Part shown: piece by piece, positions 52,108 to 60,865 of the stretch
How positions within the stretch are numbered: position 1 is the stretch's first letter
How the letters are laid out: each line of letters starts with the position of its first letter
Source of the DNA: Gammaproteobacteria bacterium
Lineage (GTDB): Bacteria; Pseudomonadota; Gammaproteobacteria; Steroidobacterales; Steroidobacteraceae
Direction: 5' to 3'
Length of the DNA: 64,000 nucleotides
NCBI GenBank assembly: GCA_016882265.1
Contig: VGVB01000010.1
Coordinates: forward strand, 1 to 64,000
Notes under the pieces: generated by a model
Databases searched by the model: none
Seen by the model: only the letters and a program-made list of their open reading frames with translations
What the model was told of the DNA's origin: nothing
Program-made: the position numbers and the translations under genes

Positions 52108-52314
52108 TCAGCGCACCAGCACGAACTCGGCGCTGCAGTAAGGACACAGGGCCCGTCCGCTCTCCGCGACCGGCAGGAACACGCGCGGATGGCTGTTCCA
52201 CCGCGACATGCCCGGCATCGGGCAGGACAACGGCAGATCTCCTGCCTTGACTTCGTAGCGCCGCGCCGCGTTCGGCGGCACCGCTGCGCGCGCGACTGCA
52301 TCGTCGTTTCTCAC
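52108..52314 (-). CDS. Small zinc-finger protein (zf-CHCC)
   Basis: A 68-residue protein with a zinc-binding module similar to that of mitochondrial NDUFS6. Ligands are in LPLSCPMPGMSRWNSHPRV (Cys, His) and RALCPYCSAEFVL (CxxC). The GTG at 52314 has GGAG 8 nt upstream; the frame is open 25 codons earlier, without similarity. In many gammaproteobacteria it sits between glnE/ilvE and LPS core genes, as here. Its role is unknown. Confidence 0.88.
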   Translation of the reverse strand: MRNDDAVARAAVPPNAARRYEVKAGDLPLSCPMPGMSRWNSHPRVFLPVAESGRALCPYCSAEFVLVR

Positions 52315-52343
52315 CGGGGAGGCTCCTGCGTGCACGCCGGGGA

Positions 52344-55300
52344 TTATAGCGATTCGGGCGGCAGCCCCGCGACCATGACCCGCTCCCACACCGCGGTGAC
52401 CCGCGCGCGCTCGGCGGCCAGCAGCTCATCCGCGGTCACCGCCGGCTGTTGCTCCAGCGCCAGACGGTGCACCGCCTGACGGTAACGACGGTAGGCATCC
52501 ACGAGCAGATCGATCACCTGGTGGTCCACGAGCGCGGCCGAGCCCACCGACTCGAGCTGGCGGATCGTATCGGCGAACTCGAGCAGCGGCGGAAAACGGT
52601 CCGCCTGGCTGAGCACCCAGTACTGGGCGAGAAACTCGATATCGGTGATGCCGCCCGGATCCTGCTTCAGGTCGAAGCGACCCGGCTGACCTCGCCCATG
52701 CTCGGCCCGCATGCGTTCCCGCATCGCCCGCACTTCCTCGCGCAGGTGTTCGCGGCGCACGGCTTCGCCGAGCACCGCGCGCCGCACGCGCTCGAACTCG
52801 GCGCCAAGGACGGCGTTACCGGCAACCCAGCGCGAATGCAGGAGTGCCTGGTGCTCCCAGGTCCAGGCCTCCCGGCGCTGGTAGTCCTCGAAGGCCCGGA
52901 TCTGCGTGAACGCGAGCCCGCCCTTGCCGCCGCCGGGCCGCAGGCGGATATCCACCTCGTACAACCGTCCGGCCGCGGTGTGGACCGTCAGCAGGTGCAC
53001 GAGCCGCTGGCCAAGCCGGCCCAGGAAGACGCCGTTGTCCACGACCTTCGGTCCACTGGTCTGTTGAACTTCGCCGGCGGAGTCGTGCAGGAAGACGAGG
53101 TCGAGATCCGAGCCATAGCCGAGTTCCATGCCACCGAGCTTGCCGTAGCCGACGACCGCGACCCGGACCGGCCGCTGTTCAGCCCCGTCGCCGCAGCGCG
53201 GCTCGCCGTGCAGCGCGGCGGTCTGCCGCCACGCGAGCTGCAGGGCCGCGGCGATCAGCAGTTCCGCGACGTCGGTCAGCCGGTCGCTGACCTGCATCAG
53301 CGGCAGCCGTCCGGTCAGGTCCAGCATCGCGATATGGAAGGTCGCGGCACGCCGGAAATGGCGCAGTGCGTCCACCTGGCGCTCAGGATCGTCGCCGGCC
53401 TGGGCGATGCGCACGGCGAGCTCGCCGGCAAACTGGGCGCCATCGGGCAGTTGCTCGAACAGGCGCTCGTCGAGCAGCTCATCGAGCAGCAGTGGATGCG
53501 CCGCCACCTGCCCGGCCAGGAAATCACCGAGCGCGCAGACGCGGACGAGTCGCGCCAGAGCCGGCGCATTCTCGATCAGCAGCGCGAGATAGGCGCTGCG
53601 GCCGCCGATCGCCACGAGGATCCCGAGCAGACGCCGGGTGAGAACAGCCGCCTGCGCAACATCGGCGCTGGCCGCGATTTCACGCAGCAGGCGCGGCAGC
53701 AGCGTCGCCAGCCGGCGCCGGCCCGACTCGTCGAGCCGACGGAAGTAGCCGGAGTGACGGAACTCGAGCAGCAGCGGCAGCACCGCCGCCGGGTCCGGCA
53801 GACCAAGCCGGGTCAGCTCGCGCCCGACCTGCTGGTCATCCGGCTCCGCGTGCCACAACGCAGCGAATTCCTCCGCGGCATCCACCTGCGCGCGCGGGCC
53901 GAATACGACTTCATTGAAATGGCCGGTCACGATGCCGCGCCAGTGCTCGAGCCGGGCCGCGAACCCGCTCCAGTCGCGGTAACCCATCGCACCGGCCAGC
54001 CGCGCGCGGCTGAGCGGATCGCCCGGCAATGCGTGCGTCTGCTGATCCGCCACCATCTGCAGCCGGTTCTCGGTCCGGCGCAGGAACTCGTAGGCCTGAC
54101 CAAGTTCCGCCACGGTTACGGCTGGCAGCAGGCGCGCGCCGGCGAGCTGCGGCAGCACCTGCTGCAGCGCGCTGCCCTGCAACCGCGGCTCGGCACCGCC
54201 GCGGATGAGCTGGTGCGCCTGCACGATGAACTCGATCTCGCGGATGCCGCCGGGCCCGAGCTTGATGTGGTCGGTGAGCTCGCGCCGCGCGACCTCGCGC
54301 CCAATCAGCTCCTTCATGCCGCGCAGGCTCTCGAACACGCCGAAGTCGAGGTAGCGGCGATAGACGAAGGGCCGCACGACCTCGGCAAAGAGTCCCGCGT
54401 AGCGTTCGGCGCCCGTGATCGCGCGGGCCTTGATCCACGCGTAGCGCTCCCAGTCGCGGCCGTGCACCTGCAGGTACTGCTCGAACGCGGTGAAACTGAC
54501 GACCAGCGGACCCGACTCGCCAAACGGCCGCAGCCGCAGATCCACTCGGAACACAAAGCCGTGTGCGGTCGGCGCATCGAGCAGCCGGATCAGGGCCTGG
54601 CCGAGGCGCGTGAAGAAATCCTCGTTGTCGATGCCACGGCGGCCGTCGGTCTCCCCGGCCCGCGGATACAGCAGCACCAGGTCGATGTCGGACGAGAAGT
54701 TCAGCTCGCGGCCGCCGAGCTTGCCCATGCCGAGCACGACGAGCTCCTGCAGCTCGCCGTCGGTGGCGCGCGGCTGGCCGTACCGCTCCACGAGCGCGCG
54801 CCGGGCGAATTCGACGGCGACGCTGATCGCGGCGTCGGCGAGGCTGGAAAGGTCGTCGAGGACTTCGGCGAGCGGCGCCGCGTCCGTCAGATCCCGCCAG
54901 GCGATCCGCACCATTTCACGCCGGCGCAACCCGCGCAGCCCGTCCATGAACCCGGCCTCGCCGCCATCGCCCTCGAGCAGGTTTCGCACAGCGGCGAACA
55001 TTTCGCCGGGCTGGCGCACTCGCGTGAGGTCGCCGCTGTCAGCGAGGCCGGTGAGCAGCGCGGGTTCGCGTGTGACAGCATCGGCGACGAACTCGCTGGC
55101 CGCGAATACGCGCTCGACCTCAGCGGCGATCGCCGCGGGCAACCGCGCCGGATCGCCGCCGGCCTCGCGCCAGCGGGCGAGCAGCGCAGCAGCACGCTCG
55201 CGCGGTGGTTCACAGGCCGCCACACCCTCGGCGACCTCGAGTGCGCCGTCGTGGCACAGGCCCTGAATGCGGGCATCCAGGTACGCGCGCGCGGCGGCCG

Positions 55301-55352
55301 GGCCGAGATGCGGCGGTACTTCGTCGGAATCGGGATCGGTCGCGTCGCTCAT
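52344..55352 (-). CDS. glnE: Glutamine synthetase adenylyltransferase/deadenylase
   Basis: A 1002-residue bifunctional GlnE (E. coli 946). The N-terminal adenylyl-removing domain contains LGGRELNFSSDIDLVLLYP (near residue 225) and the C-terminal adenylyltransferase domain contains LGGMELGYGSDLDLVFLHD (near 735). Both have the GS-DxD nucleotidyltransferase motif. The central and C-terminal helical regions respond to PII. It controls glutamine synthetase activity by nitrogen status. It heads the minus-strand run, and its upstream region contains intergenic repeats, with no clear promoter seen. Confidence 0.96.
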   Translation of the reverse strand: MSDATDPDSDEVPPHLGPAAARAYLDARIQGLCHDGALEVAEGVAACEPPRERAAALLARWREAGGDPARLPAAIAAEVERVFAASEFVADAVTREPALLTGLADSGDLTRVRQPGEMFAAVRNLLEGDGGEAGFMDGLRGLRRREMVRIAWRDLTDAAPLAEVLDDLSSLADAAISVAVEFARRALVERYGQPRATDGELQELVVLGMGKLGGRELNFSSDIDLVLLYPRAGETDGRRGIDNEDFFTRLGQALIRLLDAPTAHGFVFRVDLRLRPFGESGPLVVSFTAFEQYLQVHGRDWERYAWIKARAITGAERYAGLFAEVVRPFVYRRYLDFGVFESLRGMKELIGREVARRELTDHIKLGPGGIREIEFIVQAHQLIRGGAEPRLQGSALQQVLPQLAGARLLPAVTVAELGQAYEFLRRTENRLQMVADQQTHALPGDPLSRARLAGAMGYRDWSGFAARLEHWRGIVTGHFNEVVFGPRAQVDAAEEFAALWHAEPDDQQVGRELTRLGLPDPAAVLPLLLEFRHSGYFRRLDESGRRRLATLLPRLLREIAASADVAQAAVLTRRLLGILVAIGGRSAYLALLIENAPALARLVRVCALGDFLAGQVAAHPLLLDELLDERLFEQLPDGAQFAGELAVRIAQAGDDPERQVDALRHFRRAATFHIAMLDLTGRLPLMQVSDRLTDVAELLIAAALQLAWRQTAALHGEPRCGDGAEQRPVRVAVVGYGKLGGMELGYGSDLDLVFLHDSAGEVQQTSGPKVVDNGVFLGRLGQRLVHLLTVHTAAGRLYEVDIRLRPGGGKGGLAFTQIRAFEDYQRREAWTWEHQALLHSRWVAGNAVLGAEFERVRRAVLGEAVRREHLREEVRAMRERMRAEHGRGQPGRFDLKQDPGGITDIEFLAQYWVLSQADRFPPLLEFADTIRQLESVGSAALVDHQVIDLLVDAYRRYRQAVHRLALEQQPAVTADELLAAERARVTAVWERVMVAGLPPESL

Positions 55353-55427
55353 CGCGCTGGCAGGCCCGGACCACAGTCGCCACCGATCATGCCGGACCGG
55401 CGTGTCGCGAACAATCGCGCTGCGGCC

Positions 55428-55955
55428 AGGCGGGCTGGGGGCTGGAACACTCGCGCGCTGCAGCCAAGCGGGCTGGGATCCGGGACACTCGCTCGCTCGC
55501 GCGAGCCCGATTTACGCGCTCGCTCACGACGTCCCGGCCCCAGCCCGCTGCGATGCCGCGGGCGAGGCCGCCGCATCACACGGCGCAGGCGAGACGGACG
55601 GGGCCCGCGAGCGAACTCGTAAAGATCAGCCGAGTTCGCCAGCGGGACCCCGGCCGCCGAACCGGCGCCGCGCACGCGACCTTCGCCTGGCGCTCGACCG
55701 ATTGCCACGGAACGGAGAGCCGGAATCCATCCCCCGCCACAGCCAGGCGGGCTCGGGGCCGGGACACTCGCGCGCTCGCGCGAGCCGGAACTTTACGCGC
55801 TCGCTCGCGACGTCCCGGCCCCCAGCCCGCTGCGATGCCGCGGGCGAAGGCCGCCACATCACGCGGCGCCGGCGAGACGGACGGGGCCCGGGAGCGAACT
55901 CGTAAAGATCGGCTCGAGTTCGCGAGCGGGACCCCGGCCGCCGAACCGGCGCCGC
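55428..55955 (+). repeat. Two copies of the two-hairpin repeat between divergent glnE and the MaoC gene (locus 5)
   Basis: A partial leader (GGGGGCTGGAACACTCG) is at about 55437. The first full copy has hairpin A 55468-55548 and hairpin B 55600-55651. The second has A 55747-55830 and B 55883-55935; the period is about 283 bp. Here the A arms read CCGGGAC/GTCCCGG instead of CTGGGAC/GTCCCAG, a compensated change. The spacer at 55681-55706 contains CGCCTGGCGCTCGACCGA, close to the spacer of locus 2 and to the 3' end of rlpA. The open frames across this region are low-complexity and are not called as genes. Bases 55353-55427 show nothing. Confidence 0.88.
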
Positions 55956-55992
55956 GGGTGAGGACCCCGGCAGCCTCGCCAGCGGCGCGGTG

Positions 55993-55998
55993 TAGAAT
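55993..55998 (+). promoter_or_regulatory. Candidate -10 of the MaoC-M28 operon
   Basis: TAGAAT lies 35 bp before the MaoC-like ATG, directly after the repeat tail. The placement mirrors the dacA -10 after locus 3. Confidence 0.4.
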
Positions 55999-56032
55999 CG
56001 CGCCTCCGACTGCCTGCCCCCGCTCCCCGACG

Positions 56033-56905
56033 ATGGTTCATCTCGCGTACCGGCGCCGCCCCGCTGCCCTGCCCTATGTACTGCGCGCGCTGTGGCCCGG
56101 GCGTCGGAGTGGCGCGCTGCCGCCGGCGCTTTCGGCGAGCTGGAGCGGCCACCGCGCCGACCCGCGCGAGCTGACGGAGTACGCGCGCATCACCGGCCTG
56201 CCGCTCGGCGACACCCTGCCGCTGCTGTATCCGCTGACCTTCGGTTTCCGGCTGGTGATGGCGATCCTGACCCACCCGGCCTTCCCGGTGCCGATCTTCG
56301 GGCTGCTGCAGATCCGCAATCACGTGCGGCAGCACCGGCCGATCCCGGCCGGCGCGCGGCTGGACTTTGCGACGCGCACCGCCGCAGTCCGCCGGGTCGA
56401 CAGGGGTGCCGAGTTCGATCTCGCGACCACGGTGCGACACGGTGATGAAATCGCCTGGGAAAGTGTCGTGACGATCCTCGCGCGTGGCCGCTTCGGCGAG
56501 CCGGACTCACCGTCGCCGCTGGCGCGCGCTCCGGAGGTGCCCGGCCCGATCGCCGCGGAGTGGACGCTGCGCGATGCCGACCACTGGCGTTTCGGCCGCT
56601 TCACCGGCGACTACAACGGCGTGCATTTCGCCGACGCCTACGCGCGGTTCTTCGGCTTCCACCGCGCGCTGTATCATCCGCCGCGCGTGCTGGCCGAGTG
56701 CCTCGGCCGGCTGGCTGCCGGGGTCAACGGCCCAGCCTGCTTCGATGCGTGGATCAAGGGGCCGGTGCCGCACGGCGCGAGCGTGCGGCTGCACGCGGAC
56801 GCATGCGCCGGCGCCAGAACTTTTGCGTTGTTCGCCGAACCGGAGCGGCCGGCTCTGGTCGGCCGTCTGCAGGCCCTGGAGCACCGATGCAGAAACTGCT
56901 GCTGA
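56033..56905 (+). CDS. MaoC-like hot-dog dehydratase
   Basis: A 290-residue double hot-dog protein. The C-terminal half carries the MaoC/FAS active-site pattern FTGDYNGVHFADAYARFFGF (Asp/Asn-His near residues 199-207), typical of (R)-specific enoyl-CoA hydratases. The N-terminal half (ITGLPLGDTLPLLYPLTFGF and RQHRPIPAGARLDF) looks like the inactive hot-dog partner. It probably hydrates an enoyl thioester, but no other fatty-acid gene is adjacent. The frame is open upstream through the repeats; the ATG at 56033 follows a -10-like site. It overlaps the M28 gene by 19 bp. Confidence 0.83.
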   Translation: MVHLAYRRRPAALPYVLRALWPGRRSGALPPALSASWSGHRADPRELTEYARITGLPLGDTLPLLYPLTFGFRLVMAILTHPAFPVPIFGLLQIRNHVRQHRPIPAGARLDFATRTAAVRRVDRGAEFDLATTVRHGDEIAWESVVTILARGRFGEPDSPSPLARAPEVPGPIAAEWTLRDADHWRFGRFTGDYNGVHFADAYARFFGFHRALYHPPRVLAECLGRLAAGVNGPACFDAWIKGPVPHGASVRLHADACAGARTFALFAEPERPALVGRLQALEHRCRNCC

Positions 56906-58296
56906 TCGCAGTACTGGCCGCGGCCACAACCAGCGCCGAACCGCTGGCCCCGGCGGCTCAGGCCGAAGCTCGCGCGTTGCGCGAGAAGGCCCTCGCCGAC
57001 GATACCGCACTCGACCTCGTGCGTTCGCTGACGACGGAAGTCGGGCCGCGCTCGGCCGGCTCGCCGGGCGACGCACGGGCCGTCGCCTGGACAGTCGCGA
57101 AACTGAAGTCGCTGGGCTTCGCCAATGTGCGCGCCGAGCCGGTCACAGTGCCGCGCTGGGTGCGCGGCGAGGCGCGGGCTGAAATCACCGCGCCGTGGCC
57201 GCAGCCGCTGGCGGTGACTTCGCTCGGCGGCAGCCTCGGCACGCCGCCGGAGGGTGTCGAGGCGGAAGTCGTGCCGGTGACGACGCTCGCGGATCTCGCC
57301 CGCCAGCCGCCCGAGCGCATCGCCGGGCGCATCGTCTTTTTCACCGGGCGCATGGAGCGCACGCGGGACGGTGCCGGCTATGGTCGCGCGGTCGCCACGC
57401 GCGGCCAGGGCGCGGCCGAGGCAGCGAAGCTCGGCGCGGTCGCGATGCTGATGCGTTCCGCGGGAACCTCGGCAAGGCGCACGCCACACACCGGCGCCAT
57501 GTCGGTCGCGGATGGCGCACCGCCGATCGCGGCGCTGGCGCTGTCGAACCCGGACGCCGACCTGCTCGAACGCCAGCTCGCGAGCGGCCTGCCGGTGCGG
57601 GTCCGGCTGGCGAGTACCGCCCGCTACGACGGCGAGGCGCAGTCGGCCAACGTGATCGGCGAGATCCCGGGTCGCGATCTGCGCGACGAAATCGTACTGC
57701 TCGGCGCGCACCTCGATTCCTGGGATCTCGGCACCGGCGCGCATGACGACGCGACCGGCGTCGGCATCGTCACTGCGGCGGCGCGCATCGCCGGATCCAT
57801 GCGCGAGCGGCCGCGGCGCACGCTCCGCGTGGTGCTGTTCGCGAACGAGGAGTTCGGCTTGTCTGGCGCGAAGGCCTATGCGGCCGCAAACGCGGCGGCG
57901 ATCGAACGGCACGTCGTCGGGCTCGAAGCCGACGCCGGGGCGTTCCAGCTCAACGGCCTCGCGGCGCGGGTGGATCCCGATCGGCTGCCGCTGGTACGTG
58001 CGATCCAGGCACTGCTCGAGCCGCTCGGCATCGGCTACGCCGGGACGGAGGCCAGCGGTGGCGCGGATCTCGGTCAGTTGCGCGAGCTGGGCATGCCGGT
58101 CATCGATATCGACAGCGACGCGGCACCGTATTTCGATCTGCACCACACGGCCGACGACACCTTCGACAAAGTCGACCCCGAACTGCTGCGGCAGCACGTG
58201 GCGGCCTACGCGGTCGTGGCGTGGCTCGCGGCCACAGTTGAGGGAGGATTCGGGCGCCTGCCGGTTGCAGTCGCGGCGCCCGCAGCGATTCGATAG
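56887..58296 (+). CDS. Exported M28-family zinc aminopeptidase
   Basis: A 469-residue M28 peptidase with a signal peptide (LLLIAVLAAATTSAEP). A PA-like inserted domain spans about residues 105-235. The di-zinc site is visible in LLGAHLDSWDLGTGAHDDAT (His and Asp near 275-290), LFANEEFGLSGA (catalytic Glu and ligand Glu), GLEADAGAF (Asp) and LHHTADDTFDKV (His near 425). It should trim N-terminal amino acids from peptides in the periplasm or outside. Its ATG lies within the end of the MaoC-like gene, so they are co-transcribed. Confidence 0.9.
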   Translation: MQKLLLIAVLAAATTSAEPLAPAAQAEARALREKALADDTALDLVRSLTTEVGPRSAGSPGDARAVAWTVAKLKSLGFANVRAEPVTVPRWVRGEARAEITAPWPQPLAVTSLGGSLGTPPEGVEAEVVPVTTLADLARQPPERIAGRIVFFTGRMERTRDGAGYGRAVATRGQGAAEAAKLGAVAMLMRSAGTSARRTPHTGAMSVADGAPPIAALALSNPDADLLERQLASGLPVRVRLASTARYDGEAQSANVIGEIPGRDLRDEIVLLGAHLDSWDLGTGAHDDATGVGIVTAAARIAGSMRERPRRTLRVVLFANEEFGLSGAKAYAAANAAAIERHVVGLEADAGAFQLNGLAARVDPDRLPLVRAIQALLEPLGIGYAGTEASGGADLGQLRELGMPVIDIDSDAAPYFDLHHTADDTFDKVDPELLRQHVAAYAVVAWLAATVEGGFGRLPVAVAAPAAIR

Positions 58297-58368
58297 ACTG
58301 CACTCCTGGTCGCGGCAGGTAGTCCGGGGCCAGCGGTGCGGGCTGCGGAAATCCATGGAGGGATTGCT

Positions 58369-59517
58369 ATGCGCCCATTCGACATGAGCCTGGTCCAGCG
58401 CGGCGCCCGGTTGCGCCGTTCGCCGTTCTTCGAGGCCCAGCAGCGCTGCGGACCACGCGGCTACACCGTCTACAACCACATGCTGTTTCCGATCAACTTC
58501 GACGACTTCGAGGCGGAGTACCGACATCTGCTCGAGCATGTGACGCTGTGGGACGTCGCGGTGGAGCGCTGCCTCGAAATCGACGGGCCGGATGGACTGC
58601 GTTTCGCCCAGTTACTGACGCCGCGCAACCTCTCGGCGTGTCAGGTCGGGCAGGCGAAATATGTGCTGATCTGCGCGCCCGACGGCGGCATCCTCAACGA
58701 TCCGGTGATGACCCGCATGGGGGAAAACCGTTTCTGGTTCGCACTCGCTTCGAGCGACGTGCTGTTCTACGCCAGGGGTCTCGCAGCCCACGCAGGTCTC
58801 AATGTCACGATCCGCGAGACCGAGGCCTGGCCGCTCCAGATCCAGGGCCCGAAGTCCCGGGACGTCGTCCGCGACCTGTTCGGGCCGGGAATCCTGGACC
58901 TCAGGTATTACTTCTTCCGTGAGGCCACGGTGGACGGCATTCCGGTGCTGGTCACGCGCGCCGGCTGGACCTCGGAAGTCGGGTATGAGGTGTACTTGCT
59001 CGATGCCACCCGTGGCGGCGAACTGTGGGACCGGATCCTCCAGGTCGGAGCCCCGTACAACATCCGCCCGACCGGGCCCTCCGACATCCGCCGCATCGAG
59101 GGCGGGATCTTCAACTGGGGGGCCGACATGACCTACGAGAACAATCCCTTCGAAATGGGCCTCAACCGGCTCGTGGATTTCGACCTGCCGGGTCACTGCG
59201 TCGCGATGGAGGCATTGCGCCGCATTCGCGAGCGCGGCGTCGCCCGCCGCATCGCCGGTGTCGAGATCGACGGTGCGCCGTTCCCGGCACTCAACTTCAC
59301 CAAGTGGCCGGCCTACCACCGCGGCGAGCACGTCGGCAAGGTGACCTCCGCGATCTACTCCCCACGGCTCGGCCGCAACATCGGTTATTGCTGGCTGCCC
59401 ACTGAACTCGCGACACCGGGCACGCAGGTCCGGGTTGCGAGCGAATGGGGTGAACGGACCGCCACCACCGTACCGATGCCCTTTGTCGATCCGGGCAAGA
59501 GGATTCCGGTCTCCTAG
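58369..59517 (+). CDS. DmdA/GcvT-like tetrahydrofolate methyltransferase
   Basis: A 382-residue protein of the glycine-cleavage T fold, closest in visible motifs to dimethylsulfoniopropionate demethylase DmdA: GYTVYNHMLFP (near residue 28), LWDVAVERCLEIDGPDG (near 60), LTPRNL, GILNDPVMTRMGEN and FNWGADMTYENNPFEMGL (near 250). In DmdA this fold binds tetrahydrofolate and removes a methyl group from DMSP. It could also be a paralogue acting on another methylated substrate. GGAGG lies 6 nt before the ATG; an in-frame GTG at 58336 lacks this. No DMSP gene is near. It converges with the Hcp-like gene after 15 bp. Confidence 0.78.
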   Translation: MRPFDMSLVQRGARLRRSPFFEAQQRCGPRGYTVYNHMLFPINFDDFEAEYRHLLEHVTLWDVAVERCLEIDGPDGLRFAQLLTPRNLSACQVGQAKYVLICAPDGGILNDPVMTRMGENRFWFALASSDVLFYARGLAAHAGLNVTIRETEAWPLQIQGPKSRDVVRDLFGPGILDLRYYFFREATVDGIPVLVTRAGWTSEVGYEVYLLDATRGGELWDRILQVGAPYNIRPTGPSDIRRIEGGIFNWGADMTYENNPFEMGLNRLVDFDLPGHCVAMEALRRIRERGVARRIAGVEIDGAPFPALNFTKWPAYHRGEHVGKVTSAIYSPRLGRNIGYCWLPTELATPGTQVRVASEWGERTATTVPMPFVDPGKRIPVS

Positions 59518-59532
59518 CCCGGCCGGCAGCCG

Positions 59533-60051
59533 TTACTTGATCAGGGTGATGTGCCCTTTCAGGCTCATCGTGCGCTGGCCCCCGGACAGCGCGCAGGAGG
59601 TCACGACGACTTCCTTCAGTTCCCAGCGCTCGGTCGCCGAAGCAAAGGTCGCGTCCTGGATCGGCGCGCCGCTGGCGCAGCGCTCGAGCAGGACCTTGAG
59701 CGTCGGGTGGTCGGATTCGGCGACCACGAAGTCCAGCGTCTTCCGGAATATGATCGGGTTGTGCTGCCGCTTCGCGCCGGTCGCTTCCGTTGTCGCACCG
59801 GTGTCGACTGCAGGCTCACGCTTGCCGCTGGCCTGGCCGGTCTGGGGCTCGCGCGGCGCGACCACGCGTGCGGTGGACGGCTTGCTGGCGCCGAAGGACC
59901 ACGACACGACCGACAACGGCTCGGCGGGCGTGCCGTCGGCCAGCTCACCCTCGACGCCGCCAAGTTTCAGGTAGACATCGGAAGCCGACCACGCCGGCAG
60001 GCCCGCCAGCACACCGGCGGCGACCAGGGCACTCATTCCGCTCTTGTTCAC
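59533..60051 (-). CDS. Exported Hcp-like protein
   Basis: A 172-residue protein with an Hcp-type fold preceded by a Sec signal (MSALVAAGVLAGLPAWSAS). The mature start SDVYLKLGGVEGELADG and LSVVSWSFGASKP match the first strands of Hcp. A Thr/Pro/Ala-rich linker (about residues 55-95) splits it from IIFRKTLDFVVAESDHPTL and ATERWELKEVVVTSC, the second half of the fold. True T6SS Hcp has no signal peptide, so this is probably an exported or outer-surface relative. The start is GTG, with a 13-nt leader identical to that of the PEP-CTERM gene. It lies downstream of that gene beyond a terminator. Confidence 0.75.
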   Translation of the reverse strand: MNKSGMSALVAAGVLAGLPAWSASDVYLKLGGVEGELADGTPAEPLSVVSWSFGASKPSTARVVAPREPQTGQASGKREPAVDTGATTEATGAKRQHNPIIFRKTLDFVVAESDHPTLKVLLERCASGAPIQDATFASATERWELKEVVVTSCALSGGQRTMSLKGHITLIK

Positions 60052-60161
60052 TTGGCACTCCTCGCTGCTGGGAAAACAGAGTCTGCCACGGGCAGCTCAC
60101 GAGGAGATCTGACCGGCTGCCGTCTGCCGGGTTCCGTGGTCCGACCGCAGCGCAGAAAACG

Positions 60162-60185
60162 AAACCCCCGCCGGAGCGGGGGTTT
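60162..60185 (-). terminator. Intrinsic terminator after the PEP-CTERM gene
   Basis: A perfect 10-bp stem (AAACCCCCGC / GCGGGGGTTT, loop of four bases) lies 25 bp past the PEP-CTERM stop codon. On the minus strand it is followed by CGTTTTC. It should separate this gene from the Hcp-like gene. Confidence 0.8.
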
Positions 60186-60210
60186 CCATCAGCCGAAGAG
60201 TGCCTGTCTC

Positions 60211-60792
60211 TCAGCTCTTGCGCCGGCGCGCGAAGCCCATACCCATCAGGCCGAGGCCGAGCAGCGCGAGCGTGCCGGGCTCGGGGACGTTTGTGCCGCC
60301 GGTGTCGTAGAAACTGATGTGCGACCAGCCATTCAGCGCGTTCCAGGTTCCGCCGGTCATCGGGTCCGCACAGGCGACCGTCATCTGCTCCAGAAGTCCA
60401 GTGGCACCGCAGATATTATCCCAGTGCACAACGACGGCGTCGTTGCCCTGCTTGATGACCCAGAATCGGATCAGCGGGTCACCGGCTCCGGGAGTATAGG
60501 TCCAGCTCAGCGGAATTGAGCCATCCGTGTTGCTGAACCAGAACTCACTTCCGTCGATTGTTGGGAAATCGGTTCCATTGAAAGTGAAGCTTCCGCCGGT
60601 ATCAGTCTGGTCAAACTTCGCGATCCGCGGAGAGCCGTCGATCGTGCAGGCCGGGAACGCCGGATGCTGGCTGCCACAATCGTTGGTCGCCTCAAAGGTG
60701 TACGAAACGAGCACGGCATGTGCCGGCACGCTGAGCGCCAGCAGCGCTGCACCCGCCGCCGCCAGCCCTGCAATTTTCTTCATGGTTCCCAT
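60211..60792 (-). CDS. PEP-CTERM sorting-domain protein
   Basis: A 193-residue exported protein. It has a signal peptide (IAGLAAAGAALLALSVPAHA), a beta-rich middle with paired Cys, and the sorting tail VPEPGTLALLGLGLMGMGFA followed by RRRKS. In this family the exosortase (EpsH/XrtA type) cuts near Pro-Glu-Pro and moves the protein to the cell surface or biofilm matrix. No exosortase gene is in the window. The ATG at 60792 has GAGGAG 6 nt upstream. A sigma-54 type promoter lies about 60 bp before it. The function of the body domain is unknown. Confidence 0.88.
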   Translation of the reverse strand: MGTMKKIAGLAAAGAALLALSVPAHAVLVSYTFEATNDCGSQHPAFPACTIDGSPRIAKFDQTDTGGSFTFNGTDFPTIDGSEFWFSNTDGSIPLSWTYTPGAGDPLIRFWVIKQGNDAVVVHWDNICGATGLLEQMTVACADPMTGGTWNALNGWSHISFYDTGGTNVPEPGTLALLGLGLMGMGFARRRKS

Positions 60793-60850
60793 TTGGCACT
60801 CCTCGGCAATTCCGTGAACCCCGACTCTCGGGCTTCTGCACAATCAGGAT

Positions 60851-60865
60851 GCAGCGGTCGTGCCA
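60851..60865 (-). promoter_or_regulatory. Sigma-54 (RpoN) type promoter of the PEP-CTERM gene
   Basis: On the minus strand TGGCACGACCGCTGC has the -24 GG and the -12 GC exactly 10 nt apart, with the consensus TGGCACG block intact. It lies about 60 nt before the ATG. PEP-CTERM genes are known to be linked to RpoN with the PrsK/PrsR two-component pair. This is the only such site I noticed by eye. Confidence 0.7.

Noticed and set aside
59533..60051. Evidence for a type VI secretion system
   Set aside because: A single Hcp-like protein with a signal peptide and no tss genes is not a T6SS.
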